A stretch of 64,000 bases of DNA from Campylobacter gastrosuis (GTDB lineage Bacteria > Campylobacterota > Campylobacteria > Campylobacterales > Campylobacteraceae), in the NCBI RefSeq assembly GCF_030249845.1, contig NZ_JANURM010000001.1, forward strand, positions 62,001-126,000, in the 5' to 3' direction. The translations under genes were made by a program, and so were the position numbers. This document shows, in pieces, positions 52,892 to 60,087 of the stretch (the first letter of the stretch is position 1; the number at the start of each line of letters is the position of its first letter). A model generated the notes under the pieces. It made no database searches and was not told the origin of the DNA. It worked only from the letters and a program-made list of their open reading frames with translations.

Positions 52892-54271
52892 ATGCAAAAG
52901 CACATAAAATTTTTTAAATCACTCTTAGGCGATGAAAATGCCCATTTTGACGACGCTCATCGCCTAGCTTACTGCTATGACGCTACTAAAAAACGCCACT
53001 TGCCTGATGGAGTTTTATACCCACGAGATGAAAATGATGTGAGTGAAATTTTAAAATACTGCAACGAAAATAAAATCCCAATCGTAGCTCGTGGTGCTGG
53101 TAGTGGCTTTACTGGCGGTGCTTTAAGCGTAAATGGCGGTTTGGTTTTAGCACTTGAAAAGCATATGAATAAAATTTTAGAGATAGATATGCAAAATATG
53201 GTCGCAGTTGTTGAGCCGGGCGTTATAAATATGGATTTACAGCGTGCGGTGCAGGCTGTGGGGCTATTTTATCCGCCAGACCCTGCTAGTCAAGACTACT
53301 CTACAATCGGCGGCAACGTAAGCGAAAACGCTGGCGGTATGAGAGCGGCAAAATACGGCATTACAAAAGATTATGTTATGGCGATTCGTGCTGTTTTGCC
53401 TAATGGCGATATTATTAGAGCTGGTAAGCGAACGATAAAAGATGTCGCTGGTTATAACGTGGCTGGAATTTTAATCGCAAGCGAAGGCACTTTGGCTGTG
53501 ATAACGCAAATCACGCTAAAACTAATCGCAAAGCCAAAGATGAGCAAGACTGCAATGGGAATTTTTGCCGATGTAAAAACGGCAATGAACGCCGTTTATA
53601 AGACAATGGCAGCTGGTGTTACGCCAGTGGCTATGGAGTTTTTAGACGCGCTTTGCATAAAGGCTGTAAATGACCGCTTTAATAAAGGTTTGCCAAGCGA
53701 GGCTGGGGCGATTTTAATAAGCGATGTTGATGGCGATACAGAAACTAAACTTGACGCCGATTTAGCCGTGATTAGGGATGTTTTTATGCAAAATGGGGCG
53801 ATTGATTTTAAGGTAGCAAAAGATGAGGCACAGGCGGCTGATATTTGGTTTAGTCGCCGAAACTGCTCGCAAGCGATAAACTGCTATGGGACGCTAAAAT
53901 TAAACGAAGATATAACCGTGCCACGCTCAAAACTACCAGAGCTACTTGATGAGATAGAAAAGGTAAGCCAAAAATACGGCATAAAAGTGCCTTGTTTTGG
54001 TCACACTGGCGATGGCAACGTCCATACAAACGTAATGGTCGTTGATAAAAATGATGAAAAACAGGTAGAAAACGGACACAAAGCTATTGAAGAAATTTTT
54101 AAAATCGCCGTTGATTTAGGCGGGACTTTAAGTGGCGAGCACGGCATTGGCATTAGCAAGGCTGAATTTATGCCACTTGCGTTTAATGAAGCCGAGATGA
54201 ACCTTTTTAGGCGGATAAAAATGGCATTTGACCCAAACAATATCTTAAATCCGGGCAAAATGGGGCTGTGA
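52892..54271 (+). CDS. glcD: FAD-linked oxidase GlcD-like (glycolate/D-lactate dehydrogenase)
   Basis: A 459-residue FAD_binding_4/FAD-oxidase_C enzyme. FAD motifs are ARGAGSGFTGGALSVNGG near residue 68 and PPDPASQDYSTIGGNVSENAGG near 129; the C-terminal part has PCFGHTGDGNVHTNV and LSGEHGIGISK, the 2-hydroxy acid site. It oxidises glycolate or D-lactate to the 2-oxo acid. No GlcE/GlcF partners are adjacent. It overlaps nspC by one base. Confidence 0.92.
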   Translation: MQKHIKFFKSLLGDENAHFDDAHRLAYCYDATKKRHLPDGVLYPRDENDVSEILKYCNENKIPIVARGAGSGFTGGALSVNGGLVLALEKHMNKILEIDMQNMVAVVEPGVINMDLQRAVQAVGLFYPPDPASQDYSTIGGNVSENAGGMRAAKYGITKDYVMAIRAVLPNGDIIRAGKRTIKDVAGYNVAGILIASEGTLAVITQITLKLIAKPKMSKTAMGIFADVKTAMNAVYKTMAAGVTPVAMEFLDALCIKAVNDRFNKGLPSEAGAILISDVDGDTETKLDADLAVIRDVFMQNGAIDFKVAKDEAQAADIWFSRRNCSQAINCYGTLKLNEDITVPRSKLPELLDEIEKVSQKYGIKVPCFGHTGDGNVHTNVMVVDKNDEKQVENGHKAIEEIFKIAVDLGGTLSGEHGIGISKAEFMPLAFNEAEMNLFRRIKMAFDPNNILNPGKMGL

Positions 54272-55404
54272 TGAGAGAGTGTGATATCAAAACCCCAGCC
54301 TACGTGTGCGAAGAGGCGAAGTTAAGGCAGAATTTAGAGCTTTTAAAGCGCGTAAAAGATGAGAGTGGGGCTAAAATTTTCATCGCCCTAAAAGGCTTTG
54401 CATTTAGCGGTGCTATGGGGCTTGTAAGCCAGTATCTTGACGGAGCTACAAGCAGTGGGCTTTATGAGGCAAAATTTGCAAAACAATACGTAAAAGGCGA
54501 GATTTGCACCTACTCGCCAGCCTTTAAAGATGATGAGATTGATGAGATTTTATCGCTCTCAAATCACGTCATCTTTAACAGCCACACCCAGTGGGCTAAA
54601 TTTAGAGATAAAGCCCTAAAAATGGGCGTTGAGTGCGGACTTAGGCTAAATCCAGAAAGCTCGGCTTCGCCAACTGATGCCTACAATCCTTGTGGCGAGT
54701 TTAGCCGACTTGGCATTACGCTTGAAAATTTAGACCCAAACGAGCTTAAAGGCATTAGCGGACTGCATTTTCACGCACTTTGCGAGGAGAGTGCTAGTAG
54801 TTTAGAGCGTGTTTTAGGCGAGTTTGAGCGAAAATTTGGCAAGTTTATAAAGGGTATGAAGTGGGTAAATTTTGGTGGCGGACACCATATCACAAGGGCT
54901 GGATATGATGTTGATTTGCTTATAAAGCTTATTAAAAATTTTAGGCAAAAATACGGCGTGAGCGTGATTTTAGAGCCGGGTGAGGCGGTTGGTTGGCAGA
55001 CTGGCTATCTTGTAGCATCTGTGCTTGATATTGTTAAAAACGGCAAAAATATCGCAATACTTGATGTTTCAGCCGAGGCTCATATGCCAGATACTGTGCT
55101 TATGCCTTACCGCCCTGCTGTGCGTGGAGAGCGTGAGAGTGGGGCGTTTTGTTATAGATTTGGCGGACACACCTGCTTGGCTGGGGATATTGTGGGACTT
55201 AGTGCTGGTTTGCCTGATTATTATTTTGATGAGCCGTTAAAAGTTGGCGACCGCATTATTTTTGAAGATCAAATTCACTACACAATCGTAAAAAACACGA
55301 CCTTTAACGGCGTAAAACTACCTGATTTAGTCTATTTAGACCAAAATGGCAACGCAAAAACTATCCGAAATTTCGGATATGAGGAGTATGAGCGAAGGAA
55401 TTAA
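54271..55404 (+). CDS. nspC: Carboxynorspermidine decarboxylase
   Basis: A PLP-dependent alanine-racemase-fold decarboxylase of 377 residues, the last step of the norspermidine/spermidine pathway via carboxyspermidine. PLP Lys is in ALKGFAFSG near residue 41; PLP-phosphate region VNFGGGHHITRAGYD near 203; EPGEAVGWQ near 243; the cysteine-containing RFGGHTCLAGDI near 296. ATG 54271 overlaps the glcD stop (TGATG); a GTG one codon upstream is possible. The partner dehydrogenase gene is not in this window. Confidence 0.95.
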   Translation: MRECDIKTPAYVCEEAKLRQNLELLKRVKDESGAKIFIALKGFAFSGAMGLVSQYLDGATSSGLYEAKFAKQYVKGEICTYSPAFKDDEIDEILSLSNHVIFNSHTQWAKFRDKALKMGVECGLRLNPESSASPTDAYNPCGEFSRLGITLENLDPNELKGISGLHFHALCEESASSLERVLGEFERKFGKFIKGMKWVNFGGGHHITRAGYDVDLLIKLIKNFRQKYGVSVILEPGEAVGWQTGYLVASVLDIVKNGKNIAILDVSAEAHMPDTVLMPYRPAVRGERESGAFCYRFGGHTCLAGDIVGLSAGLPDYYFDEPLKVGDRIIFEDQIHYTIVKNTTFNGVKLPDLVYLDQNGNAKTIRNFGYEEYERRN

Positions 55405-55427
55405 ACGACAATGTCTTGTCATTTAAT

Positions 55428-55460
55428 CTGAGCGAACGAAGAAACTGAGCGAACGAAGAA
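55428..55460. repeat. 16-bp direct repeat
   Basis: CTGAGCGAACGAAGAA occurs twice with one base between (55428-55443 and 55445-55460), directly followed by the dyad TTAGCGAAGCTAA. Part of the same repetitive region. Confidence 0.8.
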
Positions 55461-55486
55461 TTAGCGAAGCTAATAGAACGCAAACT

Positions 55487-55658
55487 GCTTTATAGAAACA
55501 TTTTTGCTCCGCAAAAAACGCTTCGCTTGTTTTATAGAAACCTGCTACTTCGTAGCACTGCTTCGCTTGTTTTATAGAAACATTTAAGCTTTGCAAAAAA
55601 CGCTTCGCTTGTTTTAAAGAAACATTTTTGCTCCGCAAAAAACGCTTCGCTTGTTTTG
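55487..55658. repeat. Four-unit array of 40-42-bp repeats each carrying a hairpin
   Basis: The conserved part is GCTTCGCTTGTTTTATAGAAAC (fully present three times; TTTATAGAAAC-like ends at 55499, 55541, 55581 and 55623). Between conserved parts lie about 18-20 bases of variable sequence that are self-complementary: TTTTTGC-TCC-GCAAAAA (twice), TGCTAC-TTC-GTAGCA, and a third, weaker one. The bases differ but pairing is kept. It lies at the 3' end of nspC in a gap. Confidence 0.75.
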
Positions 55659-55737
55659 GTATTTGTTTATAGTGAATTTATCGGCTATGCTGCAAAAGCC
55701 GTAAGACAATGGCTATTACGAAAGAGATTAAGCAAAA

Positions 55738-55769
55738 TACCGCCTTTAAATTTTATTTTTAAAGCGGTA
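55738..55769. terminator. Hairpin after the 30-residue membrane protein gene
   Basis: TACCGC(C)TTTAAA pairs with TTTAAAGCGGTA across a T-rich loop. It lies 12 bases beyond the minus-strand stop at 55781 and is a likely terminator for that small operon. Confidence 0.6.
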
Positions 55770-55780
55770 AGTTATTTAAA

Positions 55781-55873
55781 TTAGTGTTGTGGTTTTGCTG
55801 TTTTTCTTATAAAATAAAGTGCGATGGTAACAGCTACTGCGATACCTAGTGCAACGTATGCTGATGTGTCCAT
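55781..55873 (-). CDS. 30-residue single-span membrane protein
   Basis: An ATG at 55873, preceded by AAAGGGG with a 5-base spacer, opens a 30-codon frame: MDTSAYVALGIAVAVTIALY then FIRKTAKPQH. It is one hydrophobic helix with a short positive C-terminal tail, so the N-terminus should be outside. The strong Shine-Dalgarno, tight arrangement behind the next frame (stop and start one base apart) and a following hairpin argue it is real. No family known to me. Confidence 0.5.
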   Translation of the reverse strand: MDTSAYVALGIAVAVTIALYFIRKTAKPQH

Positions 55874-55874
55874 A

Positions 55875-56080
55875 TCAACCCCTTTCATCTATGTATTTAG
55901 CTGTGAGTGCTGTTATAAGCAAAGTATAAGCCCCAAAAAACACTATCGTAACTGATGATATAATGCTAGTAAATCTAGCACCAACTTTAATATACCACCT
56001 GCAATAAGAGCAATACTTAGATTCATAAAAGCATTTATGATTAACTCTTGCCACTTTTTAATTTTAACACTTTTTGGCAT
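55875..56080 (-). pseudogene. Small two-span membrane protein, frameshifted
   Basis: ATG 56080 opens MPKSVKIKKWQELIINAFMN, LSIALIAGGILK and then shifts to an unrelated short tail. The other frame continues with GARFTSIISSVTIVFFGAYT and ends IDERG at 55875. Adding one T at AAGTTGGTG (to AAGTTTGGTGCT, KFGA) restores a 68-residue protein with two membrane helices. It resembles the small two-helix proteins of unknown function common in Gram-negatives. The frameshift is either a true mutation or a sequencing error. Confidence 0.6.
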
Positions 56081-56200
56081 TTTAACAAACTAACCTAAAT
56101 TCAACAATATTGCCACTTATAGCCACAAAAAATTAGCCAATTTAAAAACGCAAAATTTTAAGATAAAGTCCGATTAAAATAAAATTTTAAATCTATTTTG

Positions 56201-56208
56201 GATAAAAT
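56201..56208 (+). promoter_or_regulatory. -10 box of the HDOD gene
   Basis: GATAAAAT 26 bases before the ATG; SD AAGGAG follows. Confidence 0.45.
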
Positions 56209-56233
56209 CACGCTAAATTTTTAAGGAGATGAT

Positions 56234-57031
56234 ATGACAGATGAGTTAAAAACTAGGGTGAAATCGCTACCACCGCTACCAGAGAGCTTTCAAAAAATCA
56301 GACAAGCGTGTGAGGGCGATGGTGGGATTGATGAGGTTGCAAAGGCGATTGAGGGCGACCCTATGGTGGTTGCTGACCTTTTAAAAACTGCAAATTCTCC
56401 GCTTTATGGTTTTAACCGCCAAATCAAAAATGTCCTTCAAGCCGTTAGTCTTTTTGGCAAAACTATGACAAAATCACTCGTTATGAACTCCACAATTAAA
56501 GGGCTTTTAAAGATTGACGTCCGCCCTTATGGCATTACGCCAGAGCAGTTTGTAAATATCTCAAATTTGCAAAGTGCTATCGCAAAAAGGTGGTTTAAAA
56601 GGATAATGCCAAGTTTAGTTGAGGAGCTGTTTTTGTGTGCCTTGCTTCAAGATACTGGCAAGATTATCTTAGCTGATGAGATAATTAGAGAAAATGCCGT
56701 AGATAGGTTTAAGGGCGACCTTGGCGTGATGAGCGTGAGCGAGGCTGAGCGTGATTATTTTGGCACGACTAGCGTTTTGCTAACCGCTGATATTTTTGAC
56801 CACTGGCGTTTTGAGCCAAATATGATTGACTTTATTAGACACTCAGACGACCCAAGCGCAGCCCCAGATGATAGACAAAAGGTGGCAGCCGCACTTTATG
56901 TTTTAAGAATTTTATGCGGTGTAAAAGACCCGCTAAGCCAAAAAAGCATTGAGTTAGCCATAAATACAGCTAAGCATTTTGGCTTTGATACGCAAATTTT
57001 AGCTGATGTTATTGGCGAAGTAAAGGCGTAG
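56234..57031 (+). CDS. HDOD-domain signalling protein
   Basis: A 265-residue HDOD protein, an HD-related output domain that lacks the metal-binding HD pair. Family motifs: LPPLPESFQKIRQAC near residue 15, AIEGDPMVVADLLKTANSPLYG near 38 and ALLQDTGKIILAD near 138. HDOD proteins act as scaffolds in chemotaxis, motility and stress regulation; the role here is unknown. It is followed by a strong terminator, so it is monocistronic. Confidence 0.88.
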   Translation: MTDELKTRVKSLPPLPESFQKIRQACEGDGGIDEVAKAIEGDPMVVADLLKTANSPLYGFNRQIKNVLQAVSLFGKTMTKSLVMNSTIKGLLKIDVRPYGITPEQFVNISNLQSAIAKRWFKRIMPSLVEELFLCALLQDTGKIILADEIIRENAVDRFKGDLGVMSVSEAERDYFGTTSVLLTADIFDHWRFEPNMIDFIRHSDDPSAAPDDRQKVAAALYVLRILCGVKDPLSQKSIELAINTAKHFGFDTQILADVIGEVKA

Positions 57032-57040
57032 GCAATTTAA

Positions 57041-57069
57041 ATTAAGTGGTTTTAATTAAACCACTTAAT
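57041..57069 (+). terminator. Terminator between the HDOD gene and polA
   Basis: A perfect 12-bp stem ATTAAGTGGTTT/AAACCACTTAAT with a 5-base loop. Confidence 0.8.
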
Positions 57070-57088
57070 AAATTAAACCCAATTTAGC

Positions 57089-57111
57089 TACAATATCCTA
57101 AAAAAGGATAT
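57089..57111 (+). promoter_or_regulatory. polA: polA -10 box and a hairpin that covers the Shine-Dalgarno
   Basis: TACAAT (57089-57094) is the likely -10. ATATCC (57093-57098) can pair with GGATAT (57106-57111), and the latter contains the AAGGA ribosome-binding site of polA, so translation might be restrained by this stem if transcription starts at or before it. With initiation at the usual distance from the -10 the left arm would be only partly transcribed, which weakens the idea. Confidence 0.35.
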
Positions 57112-57113
57112 TT

Positions 57114-59753
57114 ATGAAAACTCTTACTATTATTGATACTTTTGGCTTCTTTTTTCGCCTTTATTACGCTATGCCAAACCTTAAAAACAAAGATGGCAAA
57201 CCAAGCGGTATGATTAGCGGATTTGCAAATTTCATCGCAAATTTAAACGATGAGTTTAAAAGTGATTACATAATTTTCGCACTTGATAGCAAGGGCGAGA
57301 CGCTAAGGCATAAAATTTTAGGCGACTACAAGGCAAACAGAAGCGAGCCACCAGCAGAGCTTAAAGCACAGCTGCCAATTTGCATTGATATGATTGAAAA
57401 AATGGGGCTTTGTGCGATTAGCCGCGAGGGATACGAGGCTGATGATATCATCGCTACGGCTGTTAAAATCGCAAAAGAGCAGGGGATTTTCGTGCGAGTT
57501 GTTACTCACGATAAGGACCTTTATCAGCTCATTGATGACGGCAAAGTTAGCATTTATAGCCCTCAAACAAAGATTGAGCATAATAGCCAAAGCTGTCTTG
57601 AAAAATATGGCGTCTTGCCAAGTAAAATTCGCGACTTCTTAGCCCTAACAGGCGATAGCTCAGATAATGTCCCCGGCGTAAAAGGTATCGGTGCAAAGGG
57701 TGCAAAAAAGCTACTTGATGAGCTAGGCAGTATTGAAAATATCTATGAAAATTTATCGCTCGTGCTAAACGAACGCATAAGAAATATGCTTGTTGATGGC
57801 AAGGAGAGCGCGTTTTTAAGCAAAAAGTTAGTTACGCTTTTTAATGATGCATTCAGCGAGATTGATTTATTAAAGGCAAAATTCCCAGAGCAAAATCCGC
57901 TTTTAAAAATTAGTGAAATTTTGCGTGAATTTGAGTTGAATCGTATCTTAAAAAACCTAAAAAACGAGGCAGATGAGCTAAAAATTTCGCTCGGATTTAA
58001 TGCGATTTTGCTAAATGATGAAAAGCAAATTGAGCAAATTTTAGGCGGCATTGATGAAAATACGCTAATTAGCTTTGATACCGAAACCACCGACATTGAC
58101 GCAAAAAGTGCAAAGCTTGTTGGCTTTTCGTTTTGTTTTAACGAAAACGAGGCGTATTACGTCCCAATAGCTCACAGCTATCTTGGCGTTGGGGCACAAA
58201 TTAGCGTTGAGTTTGCCACGTGGGCAGTGGGCGAAATTTACAAAGGCTGTGTTGTCGGGCAAAATTTAAAGTATGATTTTGAGATTATTAGGCGAAATTT
58301 AGGGCTAAATCCGCCTAAAAATTTTAAGGACACGATGATTTTAGCGTGGCTTAGCGAGCCTAGCCTTAGCGTTGGTATGGACGCCCTTGCTAAGCGACTT
58401 TATGATTATGAGACGATAAAATTTGAAGACGTGGTAAAAAAGGGCGAAACATTTGCTAACGTAAGCCTTGAAAATGCCGTAAAATACGCAGCCGAGGACG
58501 CTTGGATTACGCTTAAATTTTATAAAAGCTTTTTAAATCTGCTTGATAAAAATCTGCTAAAACTAGCTGACGAGCTTGAATTCCCATTTATCCTAACTCT
58601 GCTTGATATGCAAAATGAAGGCATAGGTGTAGAAAAACCTAGGCTTCGCTATTTAATCGCTAAAAACGATGAGAAATTAAAGCAACTAACTAACGAAATT
58701 TATGATTTAGTCGGCGAAAATTTTAACATAAACTCGGTTAAACAGCTAGGAGTCGTGCTTTTTGAGAAGTTAAAACTACCAGTTAAGAAAAAGACAAAAA
58801 CTGGTTACAGCACCGATGAAGCCGTGCTAAATGAGCTAAAAGACGCACATCCAGTGATTGAAAAACTACTAGATTATAGAGAAATTTACAAGCTTCAAAG
58901 CACCTATTGTGAGCCACTTTTAGCCCTTGCAAATAGCGATAAAAACGCACGAATTTATACAAATTTTATCCAAACTGGCACAAGCACTGGCAGACTTTCA
59001 AGTAAAAATCCAAACCTGCAAAATATCCCAGCTAGAAGCGAGCTTTCAAGGGATATCCGCCTTGCCTTTGTTTCAAAGCCCGGATTTAGCTTTGTTGGGC
59101 TTGATTATTCGCAGATTGAGCTTAGACTGCTTGCTCATTTTAGCAAGGATAGTGCCTTAATTAAGGCGTTTTTTGATGATGAGGACATTCACGCTAGAAG
59201 TGCGATTAATATCTTTGGCGAGTTAAACCCGCAAAATAGGGCAGTGGCAAAGAGCATAAATTTCGGTCTGATTTATGGTATGGGGGCTAGTAAATTAAGC
59301 GAGCAGATAAATGTAAGCAGAGCTGAGGCAAAAAGCTACATTGAGCGTTATTTTATGGCGTTTTCTAGCATTAAGGAATTTTTAGATAGCTTAAAAACAC
59401 AGGCAAAATCGGACGGATTTGTTACGACTTTGCTTGGCAGAAAGCGATATTTTGACTTTATAAACGCCACGCCAATGCAACTTGCAATGTATGAAAGAGA
59501 GGCGGTAAATACGAAATTTCAAGGCTCGGCAGCCGATATCATAAAACTAGCAATGGTTAAGATGAGAGAGATTTTAAACGACGATGCAAAGATGTTGCTT
59601 CAAATTCACGATGAGCTTATTTTTGAGGTTAAAGATGAGTTTGTTGATGAGTTTAGTCAAAACGCACAGCAGATAATGCAAAACATCTATCCACTAAATG
59701 TCCCACTAAAAACCTCGCTAAATATTGCAAAAAATTGGGCAGATTTAAAGTAA
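57114..59753 (+). CDS. polA: DNA polymerase I
   Basis: An 879-residue three-domain repair and Okazaki-processing polymerase. 5'-3' exonuclease (residues 1-280): IIDTFGFFFRLYYA, EGYEADDIIAT, GDSSDNVPGVKGIGAKGA. 3'-5' exonuclease (about 310-470): SFDTETTDI, GQNLKYDFEI and AAEDAW, so the proofreading Asp/Glu residues look intact. Polymerase: RLSSKNPNLQNIPAR, VGLDYSQIELRLLAHFSKD (motif A), RAVAKSINFGLIYGMG (motif B) and QIHDELIFEV (motif C). Confidence 0.97.
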   Translation: MKTLTIIDTFGFFFRLYYAMPNLKNKDGKPSGMISGFANFIANLNDEFKSDYIIFALDSKGETLRHKILGDYKANRSEPPAELKAQLPICIDMIEKMGLCAISREGYEADDIIATAVKIAKEQGIFVRVVTHDKDLYQLIDDGKVSIYSPQTKIEHNSQSCLEKYGVLPSKIRDFLALTGDSSDNVPGVKGIGAKGAKKLLDELGSIENIYENLSLVLNERIRNMLVDGKESAFLSKKLVTLFNDAFSEIDLLKAKFPEQNPLLKISEILREFELNRILKNLKNEADELKISLGFNAILLNDEKQIEQILGGIDENTLISFDTETTDIDAKSAKLVGFSFCFNENEAYYVPIAHSYLGVGAQISVEFATWAVGEIYKGCVVGQNLKYDFEIIRRNLGLNPPKNFKDTMILAWLSEPSLSVGMDALAKRLYDYETIKFEDVVKKGETFANVSLENAVKYAAEDAWITLKFYKSFLNLLDKNLLKLADELEFPFILTLLDMQNEGIGVEKPRLRYLIAKNDEKLKQLTNEIYDLVGENFNINSVKQLGVVLFEKLKLPVKKKTKTGYSTDEAVLNELKDAHPVIEKLLDYREIYKLQSTYCEPLLALANSDKNARIYTNFIQTGTSTGRLSSKNPNLQNIPARSELSRDIRLAFVSKPGFSFVGLDYSQIELRLLAHFSKDSALIKAFFDDEDIHARSAINIFGELNPQNRAVAKSINFGLIYGMGASKLSEQINVSRAEAKSYIERYFMAFSSIKEFLDSLKTQAKSDGFVTTLLGRKRYFDFINATPMQLAMYEREAVNTKFQGSAADIIKLAMVKMREILNDDAKMLLQIHDELIFEVKDEFVDEFSQNAQQIMQNIYPLNVPLKTSLNIAKNWADLK

Positions 59754-59800
59754 AATTTTAAGCTAAAATTTTAAAAAGTGTTACATTTTTACACACTCGC

Positions 59801-59832
59801 TAAATTTTCTTGATTTAAATCAAGAAAATTTA
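59801..59832. promoter_or_regulatory. Perfect 32-bp palindrome with CRP/FNR-type box
   Basis: Two 16-base arms are exactly complementary. The centre, 59810-59823, reads TTGAT-TTAA-ATCAA, the FNR consensus TTGATNNNNATCAA. It lies 256 bases upstream of the mccA start and 48 bases after polA. It could be an operator for a CRP/FNR-family regulator of anaerobic respiration, the polA terminator (stem AT-rich), or both. Confidence 0.55.
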
Positions 59833-60058
59833 GTTTATAAACTCAAAGTAAAAATTTTCAATTTTAAACCAAAAATATACGAAATTTTAAAATTAAAGTA
59901 AAAAGTAAATAAAGCGAATGTAAATTTAAACTAAAAAACAGCCCCATAAATAGGTAAAATAATCATACAAATTAAATCTCATTAAGTTTATTTTTAAACG
60001 AAATTATTAAAATGGCGTTAATAAAGCATTAAAGCTTTTGCGAGTATTTAAAAAACAT

Positions 60059-60073
60059 TTAGGCTTAGCCTAA
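60059..60073. promoter_or_regulatory. Inverted repeat upstream of the mccA ribosome-binding site
   Basis: TTAGGC-TTA-GCCTAA, a perfect 15-base dyad, 3 bases before AAAGGAG and 14 bases before the mccA start. Could be an operator or an mRNA 5' hairpin. Confidence 0.45.
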
Positions 60074-60087
60074 CAAAGGAGCAAAAA

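Larger units (their letters stand above)
55405..56233. other. Gene-poor 829-bp stretch with repeats and small membrane ORFs
   Basis: Between nspC and the HDOD gene the DNA holds a direct repeat, a hairpin-bearing repeat array (55428-55660), a hairpin (55738-55769) and two very small minus-strand reading frames (55781-56080), described separately. The remainder shows nothing further that I can identify apart from the HDOD promoter. Confidence 0.6.
59754..60087. other. 334-bp upstream region of mccA
   Basis: AT-rich DNA with a GTGTTACATTTTTACAC dyad (59778-59794), a 32-bp palindrome with a CRP/FNR-like box (59801-59832), AT-rich DNA with candidate -10 boxes (such as TAAAATAAT near 59957) and an inverted repeat (60059-60073) before the mccA Shine-Dalgarno. 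No coding sequence is seen. Confidence 0.6.

Noticed and set aside
55487..55658. CRISPR array (regular repeats with variable spacers)
   Set aside because: The variable parts are only 18-20 bases, are self-complementary and one is repeated; no cas genes are nearby.
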